From positions 1,550,001 through 1,614,000 of the forward strand of contig OW818685.1 of NCBI GenBank assembly GCA_942493245.1: a DNA stretch of 64,000 bases. Reading direction: 5' to 3'. This document shows, piece after piece, positions 7,767-19,700 of the stretch. Within the stretch, counting starts at the first letter, position 1, and each line of letters opens with the position of its first letter. Origin of the DNA: DAOPYU01 sp942493245 (GTDB lineage: Bacteria > Sumerlaeota > Sumerlaeia > UBA8349). The notes under the pieces are model-generated. The model did no database searches. It was not told the DNA's origin and worked only from the letters and a program-made list of their open reading frames with translations. Both the position numbers and the translations under genes were made by a program.

Positions 7767-10700
7767 TTATTCGGATGGCTCTTCCCGATACACCGCGAAA
7801 TAGCTGCCCTGCCCAGGCACAAATTTAATCAGAGGCGCCAGCAGGGAGACGTGGGCTTCACCGCGCAGTTCCCCATACTTTGTCTGAATCTGCCGGATGA
7901 AACCCGTATAGAGCGGCTCTTCCGTGGCACGATCATAACCTGCCCGGAAGATACCGGACACCAGACCATCGCCCGCGACTTTGGTTCGAATATTATCCGC
8001 CAGCACCAGCATCAGATCCGGCCGGTCGGGATATCCCATCTTCCCCCCGGCATAAGACTTTGCAGCCAGGCGCTTGGATCGGGCCTCAAGCACATTCAAG
8101 TCCCCATCACAGACAATCCGGCTGACACGGATGTTCCCCTGACAGGTCTGCTGGGCCACACCGAGCGAAAAAGAAGCCGAGAGCGCCGAAATCCGGTTCA
8201 ATTGTCCGAAAATAGCGTCCGACAAAATTGAGCCACCGCTCACCCGTATCGTCTGGATCGAAGGAGCGTTCAGCGTATCGGGATCGTAAACCGACCCGCG
8301 CTCAACCGCCTTTCCAGATAACACATCTGGCTCCACCAACCGCAATGAGCCGATGCCGCCGACACTGATGGTTTTGTTCCGGGAAGAATCCCGGTAGCAT
8401 TTTGTCATGACGGCCAGTTTGACGACGGGTTGCTGGACACTGAGGTTTTCCAGCACGACGCCTTTCAACTGGATATTCAGTTTGGTCAGAGGATCGGTCT
8501 CCTGTGTCAGGATATCGGCCCGGGCAAAGGTCGGCTGTTTGGCCTTGGCGTTCTTGCTGGCTTCGACCTTGATCGTACCGGCCTTCCCTGCTTCGAGCAG
8601 CCGCAACCCAGCCTTCGCCGACAACGATTTCACATAACCGGAAACACGAACATGGTGGATCGGAGCGGTAGACTGGAACAGCCGCAGGTCGCCTTCAACT
8701 TCTATCAGCGGGATCTCGGTGACATTCCGGTAATAGCGGACGGTGTCGGTGCCCGATTTCCAGGCGCCCTTGTACAAGTCTATTTTGACCGTCGAGTTGA
8801 GTGAACATCCGCTGAACTTCAGACCCGACGTCACACTGTCCGATGTAATGACACAATTGACCGCCGTCAGCCGGTACGTTTCCGGGAGGGGCGAGTCGGG
8901 ATTGGTTGAACCGGTGGCCGGCCCAGCGAAGGAACTGGGACTTCCTCCCTGTGAGTCCCGAGCCGCCACGACCCAATACCGATAAGCACTCCCACTGGCC
9001 ACCGTATCGTCATAGTATTTCAGTTCGGGAATCCATGGCGTAATCGCCTCCATTTCCCCCTCGGGAGAATTGGCGCGGAAAAGCTGGTAATGCGTGGCGG
9101 ACGGTACCGCACTCCAGGAAACGGTGATCAGATACGTGGAGAGATTGTTCGTGGCCACGATACTCCGGGAAGCGGTCAGCCGCAGGTCGAACATCGCCGT
9201 GATCGTCCGGGTCGTATCCAGAGTCAACACCAGCGGATTGTCTGTCTTTTGCGCCTCGGAAACATCTCCGGTCCAGCCCAGGAAGCAGGATCCCTCATTG
9301 GGCGAAGCCACCAGCCGGACCTGCGTTCCGGATGGGTAGAGCAATTGATCCGGTTCCCGCAAGACCGCTCCCTTGCCCTGCCCCTCCTGTTTAACCGTCA
9401 GGGGCACCAGTATCCGTTCGAAGACCGCCTCAATAGCCGTATCCTGGCTGATTGTCAGAGTCAACGGATTATCGCTCTCCTGGCCCACCGGAACATTGCC
9501 GGACCAGCGCTTGAATACCCACCCCTCTGCCGGTACAGCGGTCAACACCACCGAATCCCCCGTATCAAAATCGGTCCGGTCGGGCGCCTTACCGATGGTT
9601 CCTTCTCCCGTGTGGGTCACCGTAAGCGTATTCTTTCCGGAAACGCCGAAAGAAGCCACCAGCGTCCGGGTGGAATCCATGAGAACCGTCAAGGGTTGGG
9701 TCATGGACTGGCCCGCAGGGATATCCCCAAACCATCCCTTAAAAACCTGGCCCATACCCGGCGTGGCGGTCAGTGTCACCGTTGTGCCATGCGCATACGT
9801 CTCGCTATCTGGGGTCTTTTTCACGGTTCCATCGCCTGCCACATCCACATCCAATCGGTATTGGGCTACTTCGAAGGTAGCCGTCAGCACCTTGTTGGCA
9901 TCCATTGTTAACATGACAATCCGGGCGTGAGCCTGATCGGCGGGTACATCTCCCGACCAGCCGGCAAAGGTCGAACTGGTCGAGGGATCAGCCACCAGCG
10001 CCACCAGTGTTCCCTCCGGGTAGTTCAGCAGATCGGGGTTTTTCGTCACAGAACCAGTTCCCGGCCCATCGCGTAGAACCGTCAGCGAACAGGCGCCCTT
10101 TTCGACATAGAGCGCCGTGGCTTCCGTCGTCTGGTCCTGCAAAATGGTTACCTGCTGGGGAACCGGCTTTGTCCAGCCCGCCACATCTTTGAACTCCAGC
10201 GTGTATTGCCCGACGCCACAGGTCAGGGTGTCCTGGGCGCCATGCCACACGCCGGCGTCTTCGGATGTCAACCGCCATTGCGCGCCCGCTTGAGCCGTTT
10301 CGGACGGCAGCATCGTAACTTTCAAGACTCCACTGGGAACCGTGACATGGAGGGTTGCGGTCGCCTGCAGGGTCCGCGTGGAATCCTGGAACTCACCGGT
10401 CAACAGAAGCGTATCGCCAAACTGACAGGTATCGGAAAGACGCAACACATGGCCCGTAATCGTAGCCTTACCGGCCGGTTCCACCTTGAACGCTGTGGCG
10501 CCGGTCACTTCGCCCGTTTTCTGATTGGCGTATCTCAGGCGGGCTTGCAGGTCGTACACCCGCTCCTGAAAGACTTCAAAGTCCGAGCTATAAACCGGTT
10601 CAACCGACGGGGGCGCCTCGGATTCCACCAGTCCCAGTTCCAGAGAAGCGGGCAGTTCGCGCCGGTATAGTTCCGCGTACCCGTCACGCCAGGCAACCGC

Positions 10701-13700
10701 CAGAACGGACCCATCCTTCGAGAATCCAGCGCCCGCCAGTCCCGCCGCCAATTGGCTCGGGGCATTCGATGGATAGAATTCCTGTTCCAGCGCCATCCGA
10801 TCGGTCTTGTAGAGACGCGCGCTGCGAAGTCCGGCGGGCAGGCGGACCGAAGAAGCCCCCCCGGGTCCAACCAACAGGGATTTCCCCGTGCTGGAAGCGG
10901 CAAGCACCCAGTCCTGGACTCGATACTCCTCGTTAAACCCCCAGGGAGTTGAGAAAAGCTGAACGGGTGAACCAATCGGAACCGGTTTCCCCTGTAACGG
11001 ATTATTCAAGACCGCATCCGACGAATCGAAAATTTCGAGATAATAGGAATACCGGCTCAGCGAACCGTTCTGTTCTTTTGCGCAGGAAACCACAAAACAG
11101 ATCGTTCCAGAATCGCTCACCAGAACCTTGAGTGGGTCATGTTGTGTCGCACTCTCGGCCAGCAACCGTCCCTGCTGGTTCCAGAGGCAGAGCCGGTGTC
11201 CAGCGGTGACCACGCCCGCCAGAAGGGACGCTCCCCGGAAGTCCAGCGAACTGGCCATACGGCTGTCCTCTCCGAGTTGGGCGAAATTTGCCAGATTCCA
11301 GAGGCGGGTACGGGTATCTACGGCGCCCAGATACTGTCCCTGCGGCGAAAGCGCAAACGGGCCGGACTCCGCAGTCAATTGCAGCGCTTCCCACGTTTGT
11401 CCCAGAACCGTGTCGTACAGATAGATGGATTTCATCAGCCGGATAGCCAGCAATTCCCCGTCACCGGTCACATCCAACCCGGAATAGACCGGTTTCGAGA
11501 AATAGGCGGATTCGAGAATCCGCTGGCTCGAAGTCACCTGTTTCAGCGGATCGAAGTTCCACTGGAACGTCCGCTTTTCGCATTGTGTGAACAACCGGTC
11601 GTTACCCACCACCCGCATATCCACCAGGGGCTTGGTGTGGGCCACGGAATCGCGGTACAGGCCACGACTGCTCTCCCAGAACTGAAACGATCCCGAAGGC
11701 GTAAACGCTTCCTGAGAAGCCGCGAGGTTCTTTGTTGTGAGACCGAAATTGACACTGCTCCTGCTCAGACTCGAACGCCGGCCCGTCAGGAAGTATTTCC
11801 CCGTCGGGTCCATCAGAATCCTGGCCACCTCGCCCTCTTGCGGCGCAATTTCGAGCATCCGTAAAAGCGAACCGCTTTTACTGTCATACACCCATAGAGA
11901 CGGCGGATTCTTGGTCGCCACATAGAGATCCCCCGCAACCATCATTGCGGCGGTCGGGGTCTCGGGCAACGTGTACTGTTGCAATACAGAGGCGTCTGTC
12001 CGTTTCAGAACCACCGCGCTCTTGTCCTGGCTGACGCTGTAGAGGATCGGCAACGCCTTGTTCGCGGCGTCGGTGGTGGAACCGAATCCAACCGCCACCA
12101 CAGACGCAGAGTGCAGAGTCGGACGCGCCTGGACCACTCGGCCATCCACCCCGTTCAGAAGCGCCAGCGCGCCATCATCGCCACCGGAAAGCACCGAGTT
12201 CGCATCCAGGGCCAGACTCCGAACCGCTCCCATATGGATCTTCTTCATCCAGACGAGTTGACTGGTTAAGGCGTTGTAGAGTCCGACATTCCCCAGCGTA
12301 TCCCCAAAGGCCATGAACGTCCCATAACCCGCCGCAGCGGTGACAGGCGCCTCGTGGTAGTAGGTCTGTACGGGCGTGGTGGGATCGTCCACGTTCCACA
12401 ACCGGAGGGTTCCATCTTCTCCCGCCGTCAGCAATTGGTCATTGTTACAGAACACGACTGCCCGCACCGCGCCGGAATGAGCGACAAATGTGCGTTGCAG
12501 CGAATTGTAACTTGGGACGGATGCCACCTCATAGAGGCTCACGCCTCCCGAGCCGAATCCCAACGCCAGTCGCGACTGATTCGGACTGTAGGCGCCCGAC
12601 AAGCCGTCTCCGCCTCCCGTTACCGCAAACCGATCCCACACGGTCCCCGGCGCCTGGGCGATCAAGTGACTCTCGATGGACTTGGTAACTTTTCCATCCG
12701 AGAAAGTCCCCGTAACTGTATAGGATCCCGAGGGCGCGCCGGGATTCACCTTGACCTGATTCCCGACAATCGTCAGGTTCTGCGCGTCCACGGCCGTCAG
12801 TGTCACCCGGTCGGTTGCATCTTCCTGATACCCATCGCCATAGCGCGCGGTATAGAAGAAGGGGCGGAAAACCCCGACCGGAACGGAATAACTGGGAGGA
12901 TTCACCTCCAACTGCGCCACCGGGTTTTCCCCGATCGTCACATGCGCCTGCGCTTCGAGCCAAAGCCCCGCCTCTTTGTAAACGGCGCGTACGGTGAAAT
13001 CGCCACTGGCGCCCGGCGCCACTGTCACGACATTGTCGCGGACAGTGGCCTTCGCGGCTGGCGCGACCAACAGCGAAAACGTGGTGTTCTCCGTGCCCGC
13101 CTCGGGCGTCACATCCAGAACCGTTCCGTCCTCGAGTGTCATTCCGAACCGGTAGGCTTGCGATTGCCCAGGGAGCAGAGACCGCTCGGACGGCGTTATC
13201 GTCAATTGGACGGGCTTGATGCGTTTGAACACCTCCACATAGTTGTAGCCCCATCCGATCAGGATCTGATTGTCATGTTCTCCGAACTGGACCGAGATAG
13301 CCTGTGTGTCGCGGACATTGGCGTGTTGCGCGTAGAATGAGCGCAGAACCCGGGCCGTCTTTGTGTCGTACAACCGCACCGTGTTCCCGCCGGCAATCAG
13401 CAGAAGCGTTCCGTCATCCGAGAGCGCCGCATCGTTGATCTTTCCCTCGAAGGGACAGAGAATCCCCGGTTCGTATGTGGGCATGTCGTAGAACTTGACT
13501 CCCACCGTCTCGAAGACCACCGCCATCTGCCGCCCATCCGGGTGGTAGAGCATCTTGAAGGGACTGGCGGCGACATCCAGGGTGTTGATGATATTGTACA
13601 GCGTCGCGTTCTTGTCCAACGTGCGCATGGTTCGGACCGCGCTGCTGGGGCTGCTCATCGCAAATCCCCAGAACCGCCCATCGCGTGTAAAACCGCTACG

Positions 13701-16700
13701 GTACTCTTTATTGACCGTTGCGAAATTCGAAAACTGTTCACCGGTCAACATTGAGTACAGCCGGTCGCCCGCGGCCAGAAACGATCCGTTGGGGGAGAGC
13801 GACAGCATGTTGTAGTCCCCATGCTTCTGCCCCGTGGGATGCGTCCAGGGTTTCCGAATCAGAGCGGTAAAACCGCCTTCATCGGAGACAAGCGACATGC
13901 AGATTTCATCCTCGGCATACGGATTTTTGGCCGTATCGAGGTTTTTCATCCAGGCCGCGCGTACCCCATCCCGGGAAATATCGTATCCCTGCATCTGATT
14001 CAGGTACGTCGTGTTGTGAATCGGTTTCCCCACCGCACGCGGCAGGAGTGTTAACCCATGATCCGTCATACAGAAAATCCGGTTGCCATCCACCGACATG
14101 CGTGGACGGAAATCCGTGATTCGGGCGTCCTCCGGATTTGTGTCCTGAAACGCGCCGTTCACCCCCCATTTACGGATAAAACGCCCGTCGCTCAGGCGGA
14201 AACAGGCATTGTCCGCCGACTCGATCAATTGCTTGTTGTCCGGATACGCCTGTGAGGCCGTCGCGGGCAGATAATCGTATGAAGTGACCAGCACCCGCTG
14301 GGTCTGCCGGTCGAAGCAGAGCGACCCGAGGTACTTGTTCCAGTGTTCGAGAGGTTTGCTGAAGTCCCGGGAAAACTTGCTCAGGTTCTCGCGTGAGTAA
14401 AGAGGGATCGAGTACAGTTCGTCCACCGAGTCGCCGTAGATCCGCAACCGAACCACATCGTTCGCCGGATTGACGACCTTGATTCCCTGTACCGGATCGG
14501 ACGCCACGTCCGTCGGACTCAAAACCGCATTGGCCTGGTTCACCCCGGTCACCAGGGCAATGCGGGTTCCGTCATAGGAAACCGCTGCCCCCTGCACCAC
14601 CTGACCGTGGGTCGAGATGGTTCGCAAAATGGTTCCATCCAACTGCCACAGGTTCACCGTTCCAAAATCCAACGCGCTGCTGCCCGTGATGAAATGGGCG
14701 CTGTCGCCCGTGAACTGCACGGCGGTCACTACGTCCGAATGCCCGGCATAGCGCCGAATTTCAGCGCCCGTGTATCGGTCCAGCAGATAGGCGAACCGGT
14801 CGCTCGCGCCCAGCAGTACATACTTGCCATTGGGCGAGAACGTGGCCGTCAAGATCTGATATCCCGGCGAACTGAATTCCCAGTTCCGCCGCTGTGTCTC
14901 GACGTCGAGCAGAATGGCCTTGTCCTGACTGATGACCAACAGATCTTTCAAGTCTGGAGACGGTTCGGCGGCGGTGATCGTCATGTCGCTGAAATAGAAA
15001 GAAGAACGCTTGCCATCCGAAAGACCCCAGGTATTCAACACCCCGTCACGCGTCACGGTGACCGCATACGCGTCGTCGGACGAGAACCCGGCGTAACGAA
15101 TCTGGTCCGAATGGTCCTTCAGCATCATCAGAGGGATGTTGCTCCCCGCGTCGAACACCCAGGCAGAGCCAGTGTCGTACCCGACAATCAGTTTGTCGCC
15201 CGCTTGATTGAATCGTGCCGCACACATCCGTCCGCCGGGGCTGCGGTAATCCAAAGCCCACTTCGACAGACCCATGTGGCCATCCGTCACTTCTCCGCCC
15301 GGCGCGACCCAGCGGGTCCAGGGCAAGTCACCCATCACCCGCAAATCAGGAGACACAAGCACTCCGTCGGAACGCAACGCCGCCGAAAACTCGTCCCCCG
15401 CCTGCATTTTCAGCCAATCCACCACAATCAGGTAACTGCAAAGCGCAAAAGTGGAGGACGGAACAGCGCCATTCGTCAACTTTTCTCCGGGCGTAAACGG
15501 CTTGGTGAATTGAATCGTCCCCGTCGTACCGGATAATTCGATCTTGCCGGTCGCCAGAATCACATCGCTCCCCGCGTCCAGAATTCCATCCTCGTCCACA
15601 TCGCGGCACAGCAACGCATTGCCCAGATCGCCTGCCTGAACGCCCACCATGTCGCGCAGATCCAGACGCAACCCCAACACCTCGCGCCCGGGTGGCTGGA
15701 GCAGAAAGCCCGCAATCACCAGGCCGGGTCGGGGCTTGACTTCGCTCAGAGTCTCCGGGAACCACTGGGGAGATGTTCCGAGGATGGTGGGGGATTCCAC
15801 CGCATGCCGCACAGGCGTCACACTCCCGTCCACAGGAAAACCGTCCCGCACGGCGATGTCGTCCGGTCCCACCGAAACCGTCACCAGCTCATCTCCACCC
15901 AGGAAACGGAAACTTCCCATCAGGAGATAGTCGCCATTGGCGGGCACAGCCATTTTGAAAACCAGGGTTCCCGTCGCGCCTTCATAGTCCATCTGAAAGT
16001 CGGGATTCAACACGCGGACCGTTTCATCCGCATCGGCCAGCCCATTACGGTTCGTATCCTGTACCAGTTCGAACCCGACAAAATTGTCCGGCATCATGCC
16101 GGCCACCTCGGCCAGATGGAATGTGACCTGCTCGATTGTCATCCGGGGACTGCGGAATTGCAATCCCAGCAATCGTACCGCGCTTTGCGAAGGCTGACCG
16201 GTCATGTCATCGCTGAACTGGCCGTAGGAGGGATCGGAAAGCACAACCTTACCCTCCATGAAGTAGTGATAGACCGGACTGACATCGGACCCGAAAAGAG
16301 GTGTTCGAATTCTCGAGTTGTTGTCCATCAGCTGCACGATAAACGCATCTCCCAGGGACAATCCCTGAGCGTCGGCCAGCAGGATGTACCCCTTCTCGGG
16401 GTCTTTCTGAGAAAGGAATGGCTGTTCGAATATCAGATAAAGATTTTCGTCCCGCGCCACAATCGCCGGTGTTCCGCCCACCCGGCGGTTTTCCCCGGAA
16501 TCCACATTGCCATTGCCGTTTGTGTCTTCCACCAGGCGGAAGTTTTTCAACTTGTTCCAATCGAAGATCGTGTCTCCCGCGACCCGATCCTGTACCCGGA
16601 ACACCAGACGTTCGAGTTGAATCTCAGCGGGTTTGACGCGGAACCCCATCAGTTCCACGCCCGTCTGATTCTGCTGGTCGAACAGATTGCTGGTTTCCTG

Positions 16701-19700
16701 TCCCGCCACCGGATTCAGAAGCCACGTGGCCGTTCCCGGGTTCTCGATTTTGAATTGCGCATAGTCCACGTAATTCGAGACCGGGTCTCCCACTCCGCCC
16801 GGATTGCTCGAATGCCGCGGCCCGGTGGGGGATCCCCACCAGTTATTGAACGCCGCCAGGCGGTAAGGCCCCGTGTTTTTGATGGCATACAGGGTATTGC
16901 CCTGAAATTCGTTGTTCGAAATGGAAACGGAAGCGGGCACCCGGTCGAAATAAAGCGCACAGTGATTGTTGTGAATCAGGCTGTCCGTAATTTCCACACT
17001 CGAACGGCTATGCGAGACAATCCCGTAGAAAGGCGCCGGTTCGCCCGCGATCCGCCCGCTTCCCAGGTAAGAATTGCGCAGGGCCAATGTACTGGTGTCT
17101 CCGGCTTCATTGCCCACTACCAGAAAGGCCGACCAGGAACCGGTCCCGTCACCCGCCTCGCCCCACTCATACCCCAGCAGTCGGCTTTCCGAAATTTCCG
17201 CCCGTCCGCCATTGACAAAACGCAGGGCAGAGGATTTTTTCAGGGGTTGCGTGGTGAAATTCGACCGCAGCGTCGAGTTGCTTACCGTCAGCGTCGCCCC
17301 GTCGAAAATGCAGGGGGCGTTGTCGAAAAACACGTCCAGCGTCTGGATCGTGGCATTGCGCGTCCAGGTGCCCCCACGCGCGCGCACCACCGGCTGGTCG
17401 TCCACCGTGGTGAGTTGTATTCCCACACCGGCCAGATCGGCGTTGGGCGCAAACTCGATACCTCCTCCCAGAAACCCGCCGAAGGAAGATTTCTCGATGG
17501 AGATTTCCGAATCCGGCGCTGTTGTGATGGCGTACTTGGTTTGTCTGCCGTTGGCTGTATCGCACCGGAACTGACATTTCGCGACGAGCAGACTGCCCCC
17601 GTCCATGTCCACCGCCGCGTCCTGCCAGGCCCAGCTGTTCCAACTCTCACTCTGTTCGAATGTGGTCACCGAACAACCGCGCAGTTCCACGCGGCCGGTC
17701 TTTTCGAGAACCAGCCCGTCCACCGGCGCATTGTTCCGATTTGCGAAGGTTTCCACTTCGAGCGTACAGGTAGTGAGTTTCAGAGTCCCACTGGTCTGCC
17801 GGATTTGACTGAAAAGACGGAGCGGCAGTTTCGTCGCCTCGGCATTGCGTGTCTGCACGCCCCCGTGGCTCACCACCGCGTTGTACTCGTTTCCGGTAAA
17901 CACAACATTCGACGCGATACCGTTCAAATTGCTGTTGATTTCCCAACGGATGCCCGCGCGAAAACCGGAAATGCTTGTGTTCGAAACCTGCGCCTGCGCC
18001 GCGGGCGCTGTCATGATTGCGTACTGCGTGCGTTGACTGGTGCTGCTGCTGTCGCAGACAAACTGGCATCCATCCACCAGCAGGCTGCCGCCATCCAGAT
18101 CAATCGCCGCATCCGGCCAGGCCCAGTCGTTCCAGCTGACGCTTTGCTCGACAGTCTTGAACGAGCACCACCGCATTTCCAGACGCCCGCTGCCGTCCAC
18201 CACCAAACCATCCACCGACACCCCGTTCCGGTTTGCCCAGGTGTCGGCTTCGATCGTACAATTCGACAGTTTCAAGGTTCCGGCGGTTTGTTTGAGAGTT
18301 CCCAGCAGACGAATTGGCAGGCTTACGGCCGAAACGTTCTGGCTCTGTGTCCCCCCATGACTCACAATGGCGTTGTATTCGTTTTCGCTGAACACGACAC
18401 TCGATGCGATTCCGATCAGATCGCTGTCCGGTGTCCAGTTGATCGGCGCCCGGAACCCGGAAATCGAACTGTTACGCACCTCAACATGCGCGTTGGGGGC
18501 GGTCATAATCCCGTACTTGGTCCGCGGACCTGTGCTGTTGTCGCAGATCAGTTGGCATCCATCCACCAGCAGGCTGCCGCCATCCAGATCCACCGCCGCG
18601 TCCCGCCAATCCCAATCGTTCCAGGCGTCGCTTTGTTCGACGACCGTCAGCGAGCCACCGCGCAACTCGATGCGGCCTTCTGGCCCGACAACAAAACCAT
18701 CCACGGGGACATTATTCGAATTGGCTGAGGTATCCGCCAAAATTGAACATCCGGACAAGACCAGTGTTCCCAATTTCTGATTCAGAGAGTGTCCCAGAAT
18801 CCGAACAGGGGAAGCGGCGATCTGGACATCCCGCATCTGGTCGCCTCCCAGAGACACCACCCCTTCGCAGAACTCCACCTCGATTCCGTTCGGAATACGA
18901 AGGCTCGCGTCGGCGATCCAACGGACCCCGGCCCGGAAACCCCGGAACACGCAACCCGCCTGGATCGTTACAGCGGCCCCGGCGTCCGCATATACCCCAT
19001 ACGGCGTCCGGTAATCGCTGACATTGTCCGACTCGAAAGCGCAACGGCTCAGGGTCAGGTGCGCGTCGGCCTCCGCCGCGATTACGGCAGCCCATTGATC
19101 CCAGTCGGCTTCCCACGCAGCATTTGTTTCATGGCTGACAAACGTACACCCCTCAAACACCGAGCGGCTGGCTGGCACCAGATGGATCAGATTCTTGCGA
19201 CTGGCATCCGGCTGGGCGTTTGTGTCCCCCAGAAAGACCGCCCCCTGCGCATCCAGTTCACCCCGGCACACCAGTTGGCCATCGGATCCGGCCAGTTGGA
19301 CCAATACTCCCGGTAGAATCGTCAGTTTGGCCCCGGCCACAATTTCCACGGCCCCCCGGACTTCGTACGTGCCACTGGTTTCCCCCCAGACCGTATCTTC
19401 CAGAATTGGCTCGGCGACAACCCGTACCGCATCCCGATCCAATTGCGTCGCGGTGAAGGGGGTATCCTCGACCGGGTCCGCCCCCACGGGTCCATTAATT
19501 TCGCGAATCCGGAATACAGCGGCGTCGTTCACCGCATCTGCATCGGCTTCCGACGCAATCCGCACTGTCAACGGGAGTGACCACGCCTTGTCGGGGATAG
19601 TAAAAGCCCCGCCCGAGACCACCGAGAGTCCCTCGGTTCCGGAAAGACGAACGATTTCACCTTGAACCGTTCGGCCAGGATTGGCCGAAAGACTCACTTT

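Noticed and set aside
15804..18728. A 974-codon open frame on the plus strand opposite the giant gene
   Set aside because: It is antisense to a gene with clear domains, has no ribosome site, is rich in His, Arg and Pro as expected from mirrored codons, and shows no domain.
17335..18770. CRISPR-like array
   Set aside because: The repeats are ~485 bp, in frame and part of a beta-helix protein; there are no short direct repeats with unique spacers in the window.
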